Shown in pieces: positions 1 to 11,744 of a DNA stretch of 64,000 bases (positions are counted from its first letter, which is position 1; each line of letters opens with the position of its first letter). This stretch comes from Zoroaster sp. YZ-2022 (Eukaryota > Echinodermata > Asteroidea > Forcipulatida > Zoroasteridae), in assembly GCA_029582265.1 (NCBI GenBank), contig CM055830.1, forward strand, positions 29,739,172 to 29,803,171, given 5' to 3'. The translations under genes were made by a program, and so were the position numbers. The notes under the pieces are model-generated. The model ran no database searches. It was not told the DNA's origin and saw only the letters and a list, made by a program, of their open reading frames with translations.

Positions 1-246
1 AAACAGTCAGTTTTTGTTAAAGTTTTTTTCTTTTGTCTTTTTCAGCGCTTCACCGGAAGTATTGCAATAACACATGTTTCACCCTGAACGCCATTTTGCA
101 GTGTTCCATAAATGCGATTGCAATGAAACTTATGTGGACCAAAGGCAATATGGCAATAGTGGGTAGTATATTGCAAAATGACGTCATAATTACGTCATCA
201 GGTCGTTACACTAAATCAAAGATTAATAATGAAAAACATTAAAAAT
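1..246 (+). repeat. Left terminal inverted repeat of foldback element
   Basis: It runs from an AAACAGT start through a T-rich stretch, CAGCGCTT, an ACCGGAAGT block and TGACGTCATAATTACGTCA to AAAGATTAATAATG. The reverse complement of this order is found at 5576-5851. The window starts inside or at its end. Confidence 0.7.
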
Positions 247-1884
247 TAATAACTGCTGAACCACATATGTTATCAATTTCATCTATGTGGCATAATAGTG
301 GTCGTTACCCACTCCGTATTTCAAATAGATATGACCCTTATTTTGACCTTTTAGCTTCCCGGTCCAAACCGGAAGTTCAAATTTAAAGAGCTTACACCCA
401 ATATGATAAAAAATACTATGATTTCTGTGTATGTAATCATCAGTAGTATGTACTCTTTTTGATAGTAGGTTTGATGACGTCATCATATGCAAGAGCGCCC
501 TAGCGACAGGTTTAATAAGACGTTATTTTCACTTGCACTACAATGTCACATTACCACAAAATGATAGCCACGGTAGCTATGAATGAATCCTAAAGACAAA
601 CAAATTGTCATAATGACATCATCAGGTGTCAAGTTACACTAAATCAACATTAATAATGAAAACACAAAAATTAATAACTCCTGAACCATACATGCTATCA
701 ATTTCATCTATGGTATATTGTAGGTCGTTAGCCACTCCGTATTTCGCATGACATGACCCTATTTGACTTTAGCTCTGGTCCAAACCAACAAGTTTAAAGA
801 GTTCTACAGCCAATATGATAAAAATAATGCTATGATTTCGTGTATGTAATCATCAGTAGGGTGCACTCTTGATACAGTAGGTTTGATGATTGTCATCATA
901 TGCAAGAGCTCCTCTTGCGACAGGTTTAAAAATGTTATTTTCACTTGTACACTACAATGTCACATTACCACAAATGATATGTCATATTGTAGCTATGAAC
1001 CAATATTTAAAATAAATTACTATGACGTCATCAGGTGTCATAAGTTGCGCCAAGTTAGAGATTAATATTGAAAACTATTTAAAATTTATAACTTTTGAAC
1101 CACAATAGCTATAATTATGATCTTTGAGCCATATTGTAGGTCGTTACCCACTCTGTCACCCGTGTAAATATGACCTTATTGTGACGTTTGCTTCCGGTCG
1201 AAACCAGAAGTTCAACATAGCAATGCAACATGACCTGCGACTCACTACCAAACCAAATGTATTCAAAACATGATGCGCGTATACCGCAGGGCAGAAACAT
1301 AATGTTTTGGTTTAGGTGACGTCGAGGCACATTGTCTATACTGTCACTGAGAACTACTCGTCGATGCAAAACATGTTAACCCTCATGTAGTGCACCTCAT
1401 GCCCAACTGGCTTCTTTCGACTAAACTGACAAGTCTCCATAATCCCAACTGTACAAATATAAAAAGAAGGTACTCTAGAGTATGGTATTTTGTGGAAGTC
1501 TGTAACATTGAAGTAATAAACCTACTGGACATTACATTTTAGTTAACCCATATGTATTATGCAACTAAACAATTCATCAGTTGTATATATATTTTGCATC
1601 CGAAGCGAAATGGTGACATTATAGGATAAGAACAAAACATGCACTGTCACTGAAGTAAGCAGTGCATGTAAATGATAGTACATGCTTCAAAATTTGGATA
1701 TTTATTTGAGCTTACAACTAATGCTTATAACTAACAATCTTTTTGTGTCATTCCAGCTAATTATTTGTATCAACCATTCAATGATGTCATAACATTTCAA
1801 AAGTCCTCACGGCTCAAAAGTGGAAGCATATGATAAAAATATGAAATAGCTGGGTATTCGTTCACGAATACAATTGAGCTCTAG
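1..1884 (+). repeat. Long tandem unit, copy 1
   Basis: First of three direct units, ending with the hairpin near 1855-1872 and GAGCTCTAG. It holds three sub-repeats, starting near 186, 615 and 1022. Its distal part (about 1195-1560) matches 4795-5230 in copy 3. Confidence 0.7.
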
Positions 1885-3575
1885 TTTTTGTTTTTTTTTA
1901 ATTTTTCAGCTTCGTACCGAAGTGCATTGCACAACATGTTTCATTCTTGGAATGCCTTTTGCAGTGTCACAAATGCGATTGCAATGAAACTTATGGGACC
2001 AAAGGCACAGTATTGCAAATGACGTCATAATTACGCTCATCAGTGTCAAGTTACACTAAATCAAAGATTAATAATGAAACATTAAAAATTAATAACCCTG
2101 AACCACATATGCTATCAATTTCACCCATGTACATATTGTAGGTCGTTAGCCACCCGTATTTCGTGCACAGATATGACCCTATTTTTTGACCTTTAGCTCG
2201 GGTCCAAAACCGGAAGTTCAAGCTTAAAGAGCTCTACAGCCATGATAAAAAATAATGCTATGATTTCTGTGTATGTAATCAATAGTAGGGTGCACTCTTT
2301 GATAGTAGGTTTGACGTCATCATGCAAGAGCGCCCTTTGCGACAGGTTTAAAAAAAGACGTTATTTCACTTGTACACTTGCCAATGTCACATTACCACAA
2401 ATGATAGTCATATTGTAGCTTATGAACCAACTTAAATATTAAAACAAATTACGTCATTATGACGTCATCAGTGCCGTTACACTAAGTTAAAGATTATTAT
2501 TGAAAACTATTTAAAAAAAAATTATAACTGTTGGAACCACAATAGCTATAATTATGACTTGAGCCATATTGTAGGTCGTTACCCACTTGACAATTCGTGC
2601 AAATATGACCTTATTAGACGTTTGCTCTGGTCGAAAGTTCAGAAGTTCAAATATAGCAATGTTGTTAGAGCTCTAAAGATACCGTGCTGCAGAGAGAAAA
2701 ACAATTACACACACGGCTGGCTCCGAGTTTTGTCAGAGTCCAAACCAGAAGTTGAAATTTCAAAATATTTCAAAAACATTATTTTGTTTTGTTCTGTTCC
2801 CGTTTGGTGGTATGAAAAATAATGGCTGTTTGATAAAAGGACTGCTTCAATGAGCCTTTTCTTTGTTGAAAAGCCAAAAGGTTTACAAGCAAACTCATTT
2901 TATTATTGCCATTTACTCGAAGATGTGACATGTGCAGCTTGTGTAAGCTATACACAGACTCAAATCCTGATGACGTCGCTGGTTAACCGTGCATTAGCTT
3001 AAGTTCCTGACCCCCTCCCCAAAGGGTACTGTGATTTCAGACAGCGTGCAGACCATGGGATACACACACCACCGGTTCCTGATTCTTATATGTTGCTGAG
3101 GTAAACAAACTAGTCTGGTCGTTGGACATTTTGACTGGGGAAATGATTTTATAACTAGATGAGTAATATGCTATAGAGACAATATACAAGTATCTCAACC
3201 ACTTGAAAATCCTGTTTTAGAAAAATGTTTTATGAGTGTTTGAATATTTTGGCACATTTTTTGCTTAATTTGACCCAATACATAGTCCAATCAAAATAAT
3301 ATGATAAAAAAATAACCCAAAACAAATTGCAACAGAAGTCATTATTACATTAGTTTGAAGTTTTTTCCGTTAAAACAATCATATCTCATGAACCATATGA
3401 CATTAACTATCAATCTTTTGTGTCATCTTAGTAGCTAATTATTTGTATCGCCAACCATTCAATGATGTCTTAACATTTCAAAAGTCCTCACGGCTCAAAA
3501 GTGGAAGTTAATATGATGATAAAAATAGCCAAGAATAGCTGGGTATTCGTTCACGAATACCAATTGAGCCTCTAG
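1885..3575 (+). repeat. Long tandem unit, copy 2
   Basis: Second direct unit, with sub-repeats near 2030 and 2460. About 2665-3340 is not shared with copies 1 and 3; it replaces the distal part of the unit and matches nothing else I can see in the window. The terminal part (3390-3575) returns to the common sequence and hairpin. Confidence 0.7.
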
Positions 3576-5571
3576 TTTTTTTTTCTTTTTCAGCGCTTTC
3601 CGTACCGGAAGTACACAATAACAACATGTTTCATTCTGAACGTTTTTGCAGTGTTCCATAAATGCGATTGCAATGAAAACTTAAGGGGAAAATTAAAGGC
3701 AGTATAATAGTGTGTATATTGCAATGACGTCATAATTACGTCATCAGGTGTCAAGTTACACTAAATCAAAAGATTAATGATGAAAACATTAAAAATTAAT
3801 AACTCCTGGAACCACATATGCTATAAATTTCATCTATATGGTATATTGTAGGGTCGTTACCCACTCCGTATTTCGTGCACAGATATGACTTATTTTGATC
3901 TTTTAGCTTCCGGTCCAAACCGGAAGTTCAAATTCTAAAGAGCTCTACAGCCAATAAGGATAAAAAATAATGCGCAGATTTCTGTGTGCGTAATCATCAG
4001 TAGGGGAGTACTCTTTTTGGATAGTAGGTTTGATGACGTCATCATATGCAAGGAGCGCCTTCTAGCGACAGGTTTAAAAAGACGTTATTTTCACTTTGCA
4101 CACTTGCCAATGTCGCATTACCACCAAATGATATGTCATAATAGTAGCTTTATGAATCAACTTAAATACCAAAACAAATTACGTCATAATGACATCATCA
4201 GGTGTCAAGATTACACTAAATCAAAGATTAATAATGAAAACATTAAAAATTAATAACTCCGGAACCAGTAGGCTAACACTTTCACCTATGTGGCATATTG
4301 TAGGCCGTTATCCACTCCGTATTTCATGCACAGATATGACCCCATTTTTGACCTTATTTCCGGCTCGAAACCGGAAGTTCAAGCTTAAAGAGCCTACAGC
4401 CAATATGATAAAAAATAATGCTATGATTTCTGTGTATGCAATCATCAGTAAATGTACTCTTTCGGATAGTGTAGGCTTGATGACGTCATCATATGCAAGA
4501 CCGCTCCTGGCATGACAGGTTTAAAAGACGTTATTTCACTTTGCACACTTTCCAATGTCATATTACCACAAATGACATGTCATATTGTAGCTTATGAATC
4601 AACTAAATATCAAAACAAATTACGTCATCATCACGTCATCAGGTGTCAAGTTACACTGGGTTAAAGATTAATATTGAAAAACTATTAAAAAATTATAACT
4701 TTTGAACCACAATAGCTATATAATTATGATCTTTGAGAGCCATTGTAGGTCGTTACCCACTTGACAATTCGTGCAAATATGACCTTATTGTGACGTTTGC
4801 TTCCGGTCAAGAAACCAGAAGTTCAAATATAGCAATGCAACATGACCTGCGACTTCACTCCCAAACCAAATTTATTCAAAAACATGATGCGTGCGTATAC
4901 TGCAGGGCAGAAACATAATGTTTTGCTTTAGGTGTGGATGTCAGAGGGCACATTGTGTCTATACTGGGTCACTGAGAACTACTCGCACATCGCCTGCAAA
5001 ACATGTTAACCCTCATGTAGGCAGTGCAATTCTCATGCCCAACTGGCATTTTCATCTAAAACTGACAGTCTCCATAATCCTAACTGGCCACAAATATAAA
5101 AAAGAAGGTACTCTAGAAAGTATTGTATTTTTGTGGAAGTCTGTAACATTGAAGTAATAAACCCATTGGACATTACATTTGAAGTTAACCTGCATATGTA
5201 TTATGTAACCAAACAATTCATCTGTTGTATATATTTTGCATCCGGTGTTGAATGGGTGACATTATAGGGATATGAAACAAAACATGCACTGTCACCAGAA
5301 GTAAGCAGTACATGTAAATGATAGTACACGTCATCGGTTTTTGAATTGCCATATTAGTTTTCAGTTTTTCTGTTAAAACAATCATATCTCGCGAACTATA
5401 TGACATTAAGTAACAATCTTGTGTCATCTTGTAGCTAATTATTTGTATCTACAATCCATTCAACTGATGTCATAATATTTCAAAAGTCCCTACGGCTCAG
5501 AAGTGGAAGTTAATATGAAAAAGTTGAAGGAACAGCTGGGTGATTCGTTCACGAATACAATTGAGCTCTAG
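3576..5571 (+). repeat. Long tandem unit, copy 3
   Basis: Third direct unit, with sub-repeats near 3730, 4190 and 4630, a distal part like copy 1, and the closing hairpin near 5543-5558. It runs directly into the right inverted end. Confidence 0.7.
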
Positions 5572-5575
5572 TTGT

Positions 5576-5851
5576 TTAATGTTTTCATTATTAATCTTTT
5601 GATTTAGTGTAACTTTGACACCTGATGACGTAATTATGACGTCATTGCAATATGCACAATTATTGCACTATTGCCTTTGGTCCCTTAAGTTTCATTGCAA
5701 TCGCATTTATGGAACACTGCAAATAGGCGTTCAGAATGAAACATGTGTTATTGCAATGCACCTCCGGTACGGAAAGCGTTGAAAATTAAAAAAGAAAAAA
5801 AAAGCTTTTAACAATAATAGCTGTTTCGCTGCGCTTCGCTGCGAAACAGCT
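5576..5851 (-). repeat. Right terminal inverted repeat of foldback element
   Basis: Reverse complement of the first ~246 bases: AATGTTTTCATTATTAATC, then a TGACGTAATTATGACGTCA block, then CCGGTACGGAAAGCG, ending in an A-rich run. Divergence from the left end is modest, mostly small indels. Confidence 0.75.
5819..5851. other. Perfect 33-nt hairpin at the foldback end
   Basis: An 11-base arm AGCTGTTTCGC and its exact complement GCGAAACAGCT enclose an 11-base loop. The AAACAGT at the window start resembles one arm, so the hairpin is probably part of the element terminus. Helitrons also end in a hairpin, but no convincing CTRR end or 5' TC was found. Confidence 0.6.
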
Positions 5852-5853
5852 AA

Positions 5854-6131
5854 TAAATCCAGTAAAAAAAAGTAAATAATATAATACGAAAAAAGATGAA
5901 AATCTGTAAGGGAAACTATTATCACAGCTGGCCAATTCGCCCTAAATTCATGAATTGCCAGAACTAGAAACTTAGATTTTATAAAGTAATACTTGACAAA
6001 CCCATAAATATAAATCATAGGATATTAATTCCTTGCCCCTACTCTATATAAACTAAACATGGTAACTGTAAACAAATAATTAAAGCTCCTTTTGACTCGA
6101 AGATTCGGGCCAGTTTATTATCAGTCAATAA
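5854..6131. other. Unassigned spacer
   Basis: AT-rich single-copy sequence between the foldback repeat and the hAT-like element. I see no gene or repeat in it. Confidence 0.5.
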
Positions 6132-6139
6132 ACTGTGGG

Positions 6140-7497
6140 TAGTGGTGTGCGTTTTCGGATATTTTTGGAACTGGATACCCAAAATCAGGAAACTTTGGAT
6201 ACCTGGATACCATTTCCATTTTTGTTGAAAGCCATGCCTGAAACATGTACTGTAAATGGTAACAAAACATGGAGTATACCATACTTAAATCGATCTTTTT
6301 CTTTACTGTGTCGTTTTATTAAAGTAAAACCTTCATGAAATAGAGTACCATTTTATTTACTGAAAGTTATTTCTGAAATAAAACTGATCGCTGCAAAGTC
6401 TTTGATAACCCGAGCAGCAGCCTACCTGAACATGACACGTGACTAAGTCAGGAGACTAGAAGACCATGTCACTGTGCACTATTGTCACTGGGGTGTGCGT
6501 GATCTGAGCGCTCTGGTTGGTTGTTCACATTCACAAAACATGTGTTGAATTATGTCATTGGTCAAAAGGCGATGTGGCGGAACCAGGTGGGAGAAAACAA
6601 TTCATGTACTTGCGCTTGCTGCGCCCCTGCCTTCTAAATGAGGATATCCTGTACGTCATCATGTTGGCTTTGGATTATGATTTTTAGGACGTGATCTTTG
6701 GACCTAATTTTGGCCCGTACTAAGATAATCTTACATTATAAGAGTATAACTCAGGCCGTCTCTTGTGTTTGTCGTAAGTGTTCGCCGGTGCTGTAGGGTT
6801 CCCCGGCTCCAGACATTACCCCAGGCGGCATGGAAAAATCTGGAGGTGTCTTGGCCGCCCTTAGAAATCCCTGGACGTCGTCGTTTCTGCGCGAGAGGGG
6901 GAAAAGGTTGTTTCAGCATTTTTCCTGATCTTTTCTGCCATGCCACGGCTGTAGTCTGCGCCGTTAATACATTACCCGAACCTGCAGCCTGCTGCCTGTG
7001 CGTGTTTCCTCATGTGGCACCGTCTGCCGCATGTTTCATTCGTGTAATACAACACATCGAACAGCCGTTTACGTCAGGTATTTTCATAACAAGCTATATA
7101 TTACTCAATCATGATCGGCATGCACTTGTCCCACTAATCCATTAGCTGCAAACAATAGGCAAACATTCCGTCCTGCGCGGTTGTTCTTTGAAGCATCCGC
7201 TGCCATGCCCTTTGTGGTCTTAACAATTCGATACAATGTATCACAAACAGTTGGAGAAAAATGTATGGCAAATGTAAAATACTACAAAGGCTTTATTGGA
7301 GCGTAATCTCTTGAATTTAAAAATAATTGTCTGTAAAAGTGTAAACAATACATTGTTCAAGAGTCACAGATTTCTGTTCGCTCTGCTCAAATGTTAAGTC
7401 CGAATTTTAAAAAGTCGTTTACGGGTAATTGGAACCAAAAAATGGAACCAGGTAATGGCAGTTTCGGTCGGGTACCCGGATACCCGACACAGCCCTA
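6140..7497. mobile_element. Non-autonomous hAT-like element, left-arm copy
   Basis: The ends are similar inverted sequences: TAGTGGTGTG at the left and CACAGCCCTA at the right (complement TAGGGCTGTG), each followed inward by GGATACC/GGTACCC-type blocks. ACTGTGGG precedes the left end (6132-6139). The same 8 bases flank the right-arm copy of the other end (52699-52706, complement), and the left-arm copy at 7498 has lost two of them. An 8-bp target duplication is typical of hAT elements. The ~380-base open frame inside shows no transposase motifs. The outer breakpoint of the large inverted repeat falls inside this element at about 6848. Confidence 0.65.
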
Positions 7498-7843
7498 ACT
7501 GGGCAATTTCAGCCTGCCATTACCTAATCTATATTTAAACATAACATCAAAACAAATCAATTTAAGTCCAGCCCAGCTCTGCCCATTAAAATATTCTAAA
7601 CAAATTCTAGAAGATAAAATCTTGTCCTGAAAACCAAAGAAGACTTCCTAGCTTGGCACTTGCCTCTAATACTAAAAATCAAGGGGATAGTTTCTAGTAG
7701 TTAAAAGTGACATAAACAAAGGCTAACCTAGTCACCAACATGCACTGATAAGGCCCCAGGGCCTAGAATTAACTACTCTACCATAAGATCAAAGGAATGT
7801 CCACACAGGAGGCTTTGTCTCTAAGAGCATCAGGCAGTGGTGT
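7498..7843. other. Arm sequence without a recognised gene
   Basis: Mirrored at about 52355-52700 in the right arm with few differences. I see no coding or repeat signature. Confidence 0.6.
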
Positions 7844-7855
7844 CCTATGACTATA

Positions 7856-9020
7856 TATATAGGCTGATCATTAATTTTGATGGATGGTTGGACATATGCT
7901 GAGCAATGTGGCGGTTGAAAGAGGACCTCGGTTTTCTTTTCATTGATGGTGAGACCGAAGGCAGAGGCTGTTCTAGCGAATCTGCTGACAAGGCTCTGTA
8001 GTTCATCTTCAGAATGAGCCACAAGAGCAGCGTCATCAGCAAAAAGCAGTTCTTGCAGGCGGATGAGGTGAGTTTTAGTGAGTTTCAAACGCCTCAGATT
8101 AAACAGCTTACCGTCGGAGCGTGTCTTCACAAAATTCCCACCAATGGCATCCAAGGAGGTTACTTCTAGCACTGCTGCCAAGAAGATTGTGAATAGCGTA
8201 GGTGCTAGCACACATCCTTGCTTGACACCATGATCAATTTGGAAGGCGTTGGACGAAGACCCAGCGACAGAGACTTGGCCATTCATGCCATCGTGGAGCT
8301 TTCTGATCAGGGTGATAAGCTCTTCTGGACAGCCGTACCTCTCCAGAACTCGCCACAGCATAGGTCGATCTACTGAATCGAATGCCTTGGAGAAGTCGAT
8401 GAAGGCTACATAGAGAGGCATGTTTTGCTCTATAGCCTTTTCTTGAAGTTGACGTAGGGTGAATACCATGTCAATGGTGCTACGTCCGGCTCTGAAACCA
8501 CATTGACTTTCCGGCAAAATTGTCTCTGCGACTGATTGTAGTCGTCGCAGAATGAGTTTCCCAAAAATCTTCCCAGCAATAGACAACAGGGAGATACCTC
8601 GATAGTTGCTGCAATCGTGCCGATTTCCTTTCCGTTTGTAAATGGTAACTATAAGGGCATCTTTGAAGGCGTTTGGTATCTGTTCCGTCTCCCAACAGCG
8701 GAGGAACAGACCATGAAGGATAGATTGGAGGAGTGCTCCACCATGCTTGTATATCTCTGCAGGGAGACTATCCAAACCTGGTGCTTTCCCATTTGGAGAC
8801 TGGTTTATTGCTTTCTTTACTTCTGCAATTGTAGGTGGACTGGTAAGATCCTGTTGAATCGGACACTGTGGTATCAGATCAAGAAGATCCTCCTGTGTAT
8901 CAGGTGACCTGTTAAGAAGAACCTGAAAGTGTTCACGCCAGCGGTCAAGAATTTCCAAGTTCTCGGTGATAAGAGTGCTCCCATCACTAGAGAGAATAGG
9001 ACAACTTGTTGATCTAACCG
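7856..9020 (-). pseudogene. Non-LTR retrotransposon reverse transcriptase, 3'-truncated
   Basis: The uninterrupted frame encodes fingers and palm of a LINE reverse transcriptase. Visible motifs, N- to C-terminal, are NGKAPGLDSLPAEIYK, a YRGISLL block, QCGFRAGRSTIDMVF, FIDFSKAFDSVDR (first catalytic Asp), HGVKQGCVLAPTLF, ELLFADDAALV (FADD catalytic pair) and FGLTINEKKTEV. The frame runs on past the element into flanking DNA to 7789. Endonuclease and thumb are absent, so it is not a working element. The family is the one whose C-terminal half is seen at 56882-57887. Its clade within non-LTR elements is not assigned. Confidence 0.9.
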
Positions 9021-9069
9021 GACCAAAAACTTGGACTTGCACAACAAAAAAAGGACTTGCACAACTCAA

Positions 9070-9563
9070 AACTCAAAACTCTCGGGGGTCTAACCCCGAC
9101 TGCCTACGCCTGGGGTTTATAGTGCGGCATGTTTTTAAACTTATGCTAATTGTTCACAAATCTTTTAATAACATTGCTCCAATTTATATTTCTGAACTAC
9201 TTAAAGTCTACACTCCATCACGCAATTTGCGCTCCAGCAACATGTCACTCCTCAAGGAAGCAACTTCAAAACGGAACTGGGGTGATAGGTCGTTTTCTGT
9301 CGCAGCTCCGAGACTCTGGAATCATCTTCCAACTAAACTCAAATCTTGTCATAGTATAACCAGATTCAAGTCGATGCTTAAAACTCATCTTATGTCACAA
9401 CTCTTCAAAGATGATGTATATTTGTAATTGCATTGTAGGTACATGTATCTCGGTACATAATTTGTTTTCCCTATGCTATTATTGTATATTGTTTGTATTA
9501 ATGTTTTTCTTTGTTTCCGCGCCTTGAGCGCCCAGCAGGGTGGATATGTGCGCGCTAAAAATC

Positions 9564-9597
<34 letters not shown>
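9070..9597 (+). mobile_element. LINE 3'-end fragment with TTA tail
   Basis: A 5'-truncated insertion inside the minus-strand LINE. The coding part (to 9427) is the extreme C-terminus of a CR1/L2/jockey-type RT: HKSFNNIAPIYISELL, then RNLRSS, then FSVAAPRLWNHLP and FKSMLKTHL before the stop. A short 3' UTR follows with CGCGCCTTGAGCGCC and GGATATGTGCGCGCT, and then the repeat tail. That tail style is shared by many CR1/L2-like LINEs and the SINEs that use them. Confidence 0.8.
9564..9597. repeat. (TTA)n microsatellite
   Basis: About eleven TTA units directly after the LINE 3' end, likely the element's own tail. Confidence 0.9.
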
Positions 9598-9599
<2 letters not shown>

Positions 9600-10116
9600 T
9601 TGCGCAGAAGTACCAGCACTCTCTGGGTTCCAGTGGTCTGTATCCAACGGAGAGCCAAGGCTCGACAGCTGGAGAGCACGGGAACTGCCCCGCAGTACCT
9701 AGAAGAGGGAAAATGTCCCCACCACTAAGGCTAAATCCAATCCTGCCATTGACCAATTTGTAGCTCGTCTGCCATAAAAGGATACCGAAAAACCACTGCT
9801 GCCTGGTTTTGGGGTAGATAGCCAACCAAGACTAACGAGCTCTACCTGCCCGAGTTTGCGATCAGAGTTTTCCATCTCCTAGGTAGACTGCTTACCTAAG
9901 CTAACGAGTTCTACCTACCCGTAATCGCCGGAACCGTCGCCGAGTTGACTAAACAGAACCGCCGATAAGCACCGTTACCCAGGTAGGGAGGCTAGGGTGT
10001 ACTATCACTTGCCCACGGTGAACACCCAGGCTAGTGGAGGGAAGGAGTCGCCTTACTTCTCCATTCCGGACCAGCATAAAGCATAGAGCATAAAGCAAAG
10101 TCCAGCCACTGCCCAC
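9598..10116 (-). mobile_element. Probable 5' region of the minus-strand LINE
   Basis: It lies between the nested LINE tail and the right target duplication. The minus strand has repeated AACTCGTTAG/GAGCTCGTTAG and TACCTAGG phrases but no clear domain. Assignment rests on its being inside the target duplication. Confidence 0.45.
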
Positions 10117-10128
10117 CCTATGACTATA

Positions 10129-10790
10129 ATACATGTGAAAATGGCACACATGAGAAATTAAATCTACAGTCAACTTTTCTCTTCAAAATACATTAAGCTA
10201 AGAAAATATAACCTTTAAAGTCTGAACTCTCAGGAACTTTAGTTACTTATTTGCAATATCCCTGAGTTAAAGGGAAATTTAAAGAATAAAAATCTCACTC
10301 TGATCCAGAATATAGCCAATTTTGGACCAGTGTCACTATTGTTTCATAAAGAGGAATAAAATAGTTAATATCCCAAACTTTTCTCAAGTATAAATTTAAC
10401 AAAATAAAATATTCCCTAAATCAAAGTAACTAAAAAATCATACCAAAATAATCTATACACATTTTCTACTTCTGTGTTACTAAACCTTCCATGAATAAAA
10501 TAACTTTTCCTACCTGAAAAGGAGAGGGATAGAATGGACAGCAGTTAGGATCTATGTTTGGTACAGCACTGAGGAATGTTGACCACATCAACCCAGACCA
10601 CTGCACCCTTATGGACCAGGGGTCATTCCTCTTTCAAGTAGGGTCGAAAAGGCTTTAAAACAAATAGCATCTTGGAGAAACAGGGTTGTACTAAGAAACG
10701 TTATAAGGTAAAACAAATAATTATTATTGTTATTTCTTTTTTTGAGTTGGGGGTAAATTATAATAGCCTCATCAAGGGGTCCTATTTAGG
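10129..10790 (-). repeat. Unidentified segment present three times in the window
   Basis: Matches 51690-52345 (right arm, plus) and 63390-64000 (third copy, plus). One stretch sits between an acceptor-like TTTCTTAG and a donor-like CAGGTAGG, but its reading frame differs between copies through indels and stops, so I do not call an exon. Confidence 0.6.
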
Positions 10791-10950
10791 TAAGACTTGT
10801 AGCTTTGTATGGTGAAGAGGATAAGTAAGACTATTTGCGGTGACACCATGTGAAATTCTCTATTGAGTAGTAATTAGTTCTGAAAAGAACTAGAGGTTAC
10901 AACTCAACGTTTGATCACTATGCTCTGATTGTCCTCAGGAGTACACAAAT

Positions 10951-11744
10951 ACTGCAGAACAATGCATCATTGTACAGGATTCTGAACCTGTAGCTCAAAT
11001 ATATTCCGCAGAATCGTACCAAATCAGTACGAGCAGGTTAAACAACACATCAAGAGTTTGATTGATCATGGTGACTGAGAGCCATAGTCCTTCCTCTGCA
11101 CCTAGAGCCTTGACCAAGGTGCCTCGGAATGGTTTAGTCGTATAATTTGGCCCTGCTTATAGCTATTCTAACTCCAGCGCACATGCACACAGTGAATATG
11201 TGTGCACGGATCAATAATATGCATGTACATGTATATATGTACATACATGTATGTACAGTGACCATTCGTCGTCATGCCTTGAATCCTTCTGTACTTCTGC
11301 CAAAATTCAAGGTGTGAGCTCATTATGCTAATATACCAAATTAAAAAAACAAAATACATGTTGTCATTGGTTATTGGTTGGCCTAGAAACTGCTCGCTGC
11401 GATGGCAGCCAAACCCCAATTTTGTACCTTGCACTGAGGGATATACATTCAAAGATGCATGCCTTTTTCTTTGCCACTGTTAAGAGCTAGGGTAAATAAT
11501 ATAATTTTTAAGATTTAATCAAGATTGAAGTGATTTATATTTTCTTTTCATAACTTGCACAAGAAGATTTTTTGTTGTATGGGCGTTTTTAAGGGCAAAA
11601 TTTTATGATGGAACATTTTTTGAGAATTGTTTTTTGACATACAATGTACATACGTAGCTGCAGTAGCATAGGTAAAACTCTTCAGATATACATTATCTTG
11701 TCCTTGTCATAACATCAGCGATATTTGGCGACAACTACTACGGA
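10951..11744. other. Interior of the inverted-repeat element
   Basis: No gene recognised. It holds a short alternating palindrome of TACATGTA words near 11221-11262. It is mirrored at about 50740-51535. Confidence 0.5.

Larger units (their letters stand above)
1..5853. repeat. Foldback element with internal long tandem units
   Basis: The whole segment is built from one repeat family and has no credible gene. The first ~246 bases reappear reverse-complemented at 5576-5851, giving long terminal inverted repeats. Between them lie three direct units, each ending in a short hairpin (GTATTCG...CGAATAC) followed by GAGCTCTAG. Each unit contains two or three ~430-bp sub-repeats beginning near ACGTCATCAGGTGTCAAG. 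The left end may lie upstream of base 1. Small open frames here are chance. It resembles Foldback-type or satellite-bearing MITEs; the transposon superfamily cannot be assigned. Confidence 0.75.
7856..10116 (-). mobile_element. Left-arm-only LINE insertion with 12-bp target duplication
   Basis: The 12-base CCTATGACTATA flanks the insert at 7844-7855 and 10117-10128. The right arm has the site only once (about 52345-52370, complement), so it is a filled/empty pair. Inside, on the minus strand, are a probable 5' region (10116-9598) and a reverse transcriptase (9020-7856), interrupted by a plus-strand LINE 3' end (9070-9597). The RT is cut off at the target duplication without thumb or 3' UTR, which is odd for target-primed insertion and suggests internal initiation or later deletion. 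Confidence 0.8.

Noticed and set aside
5819..5853. Helitron 3' end
   Set aside because: The hairpin is good, but no clear CTRR end, 5' TC or helicase sequence.
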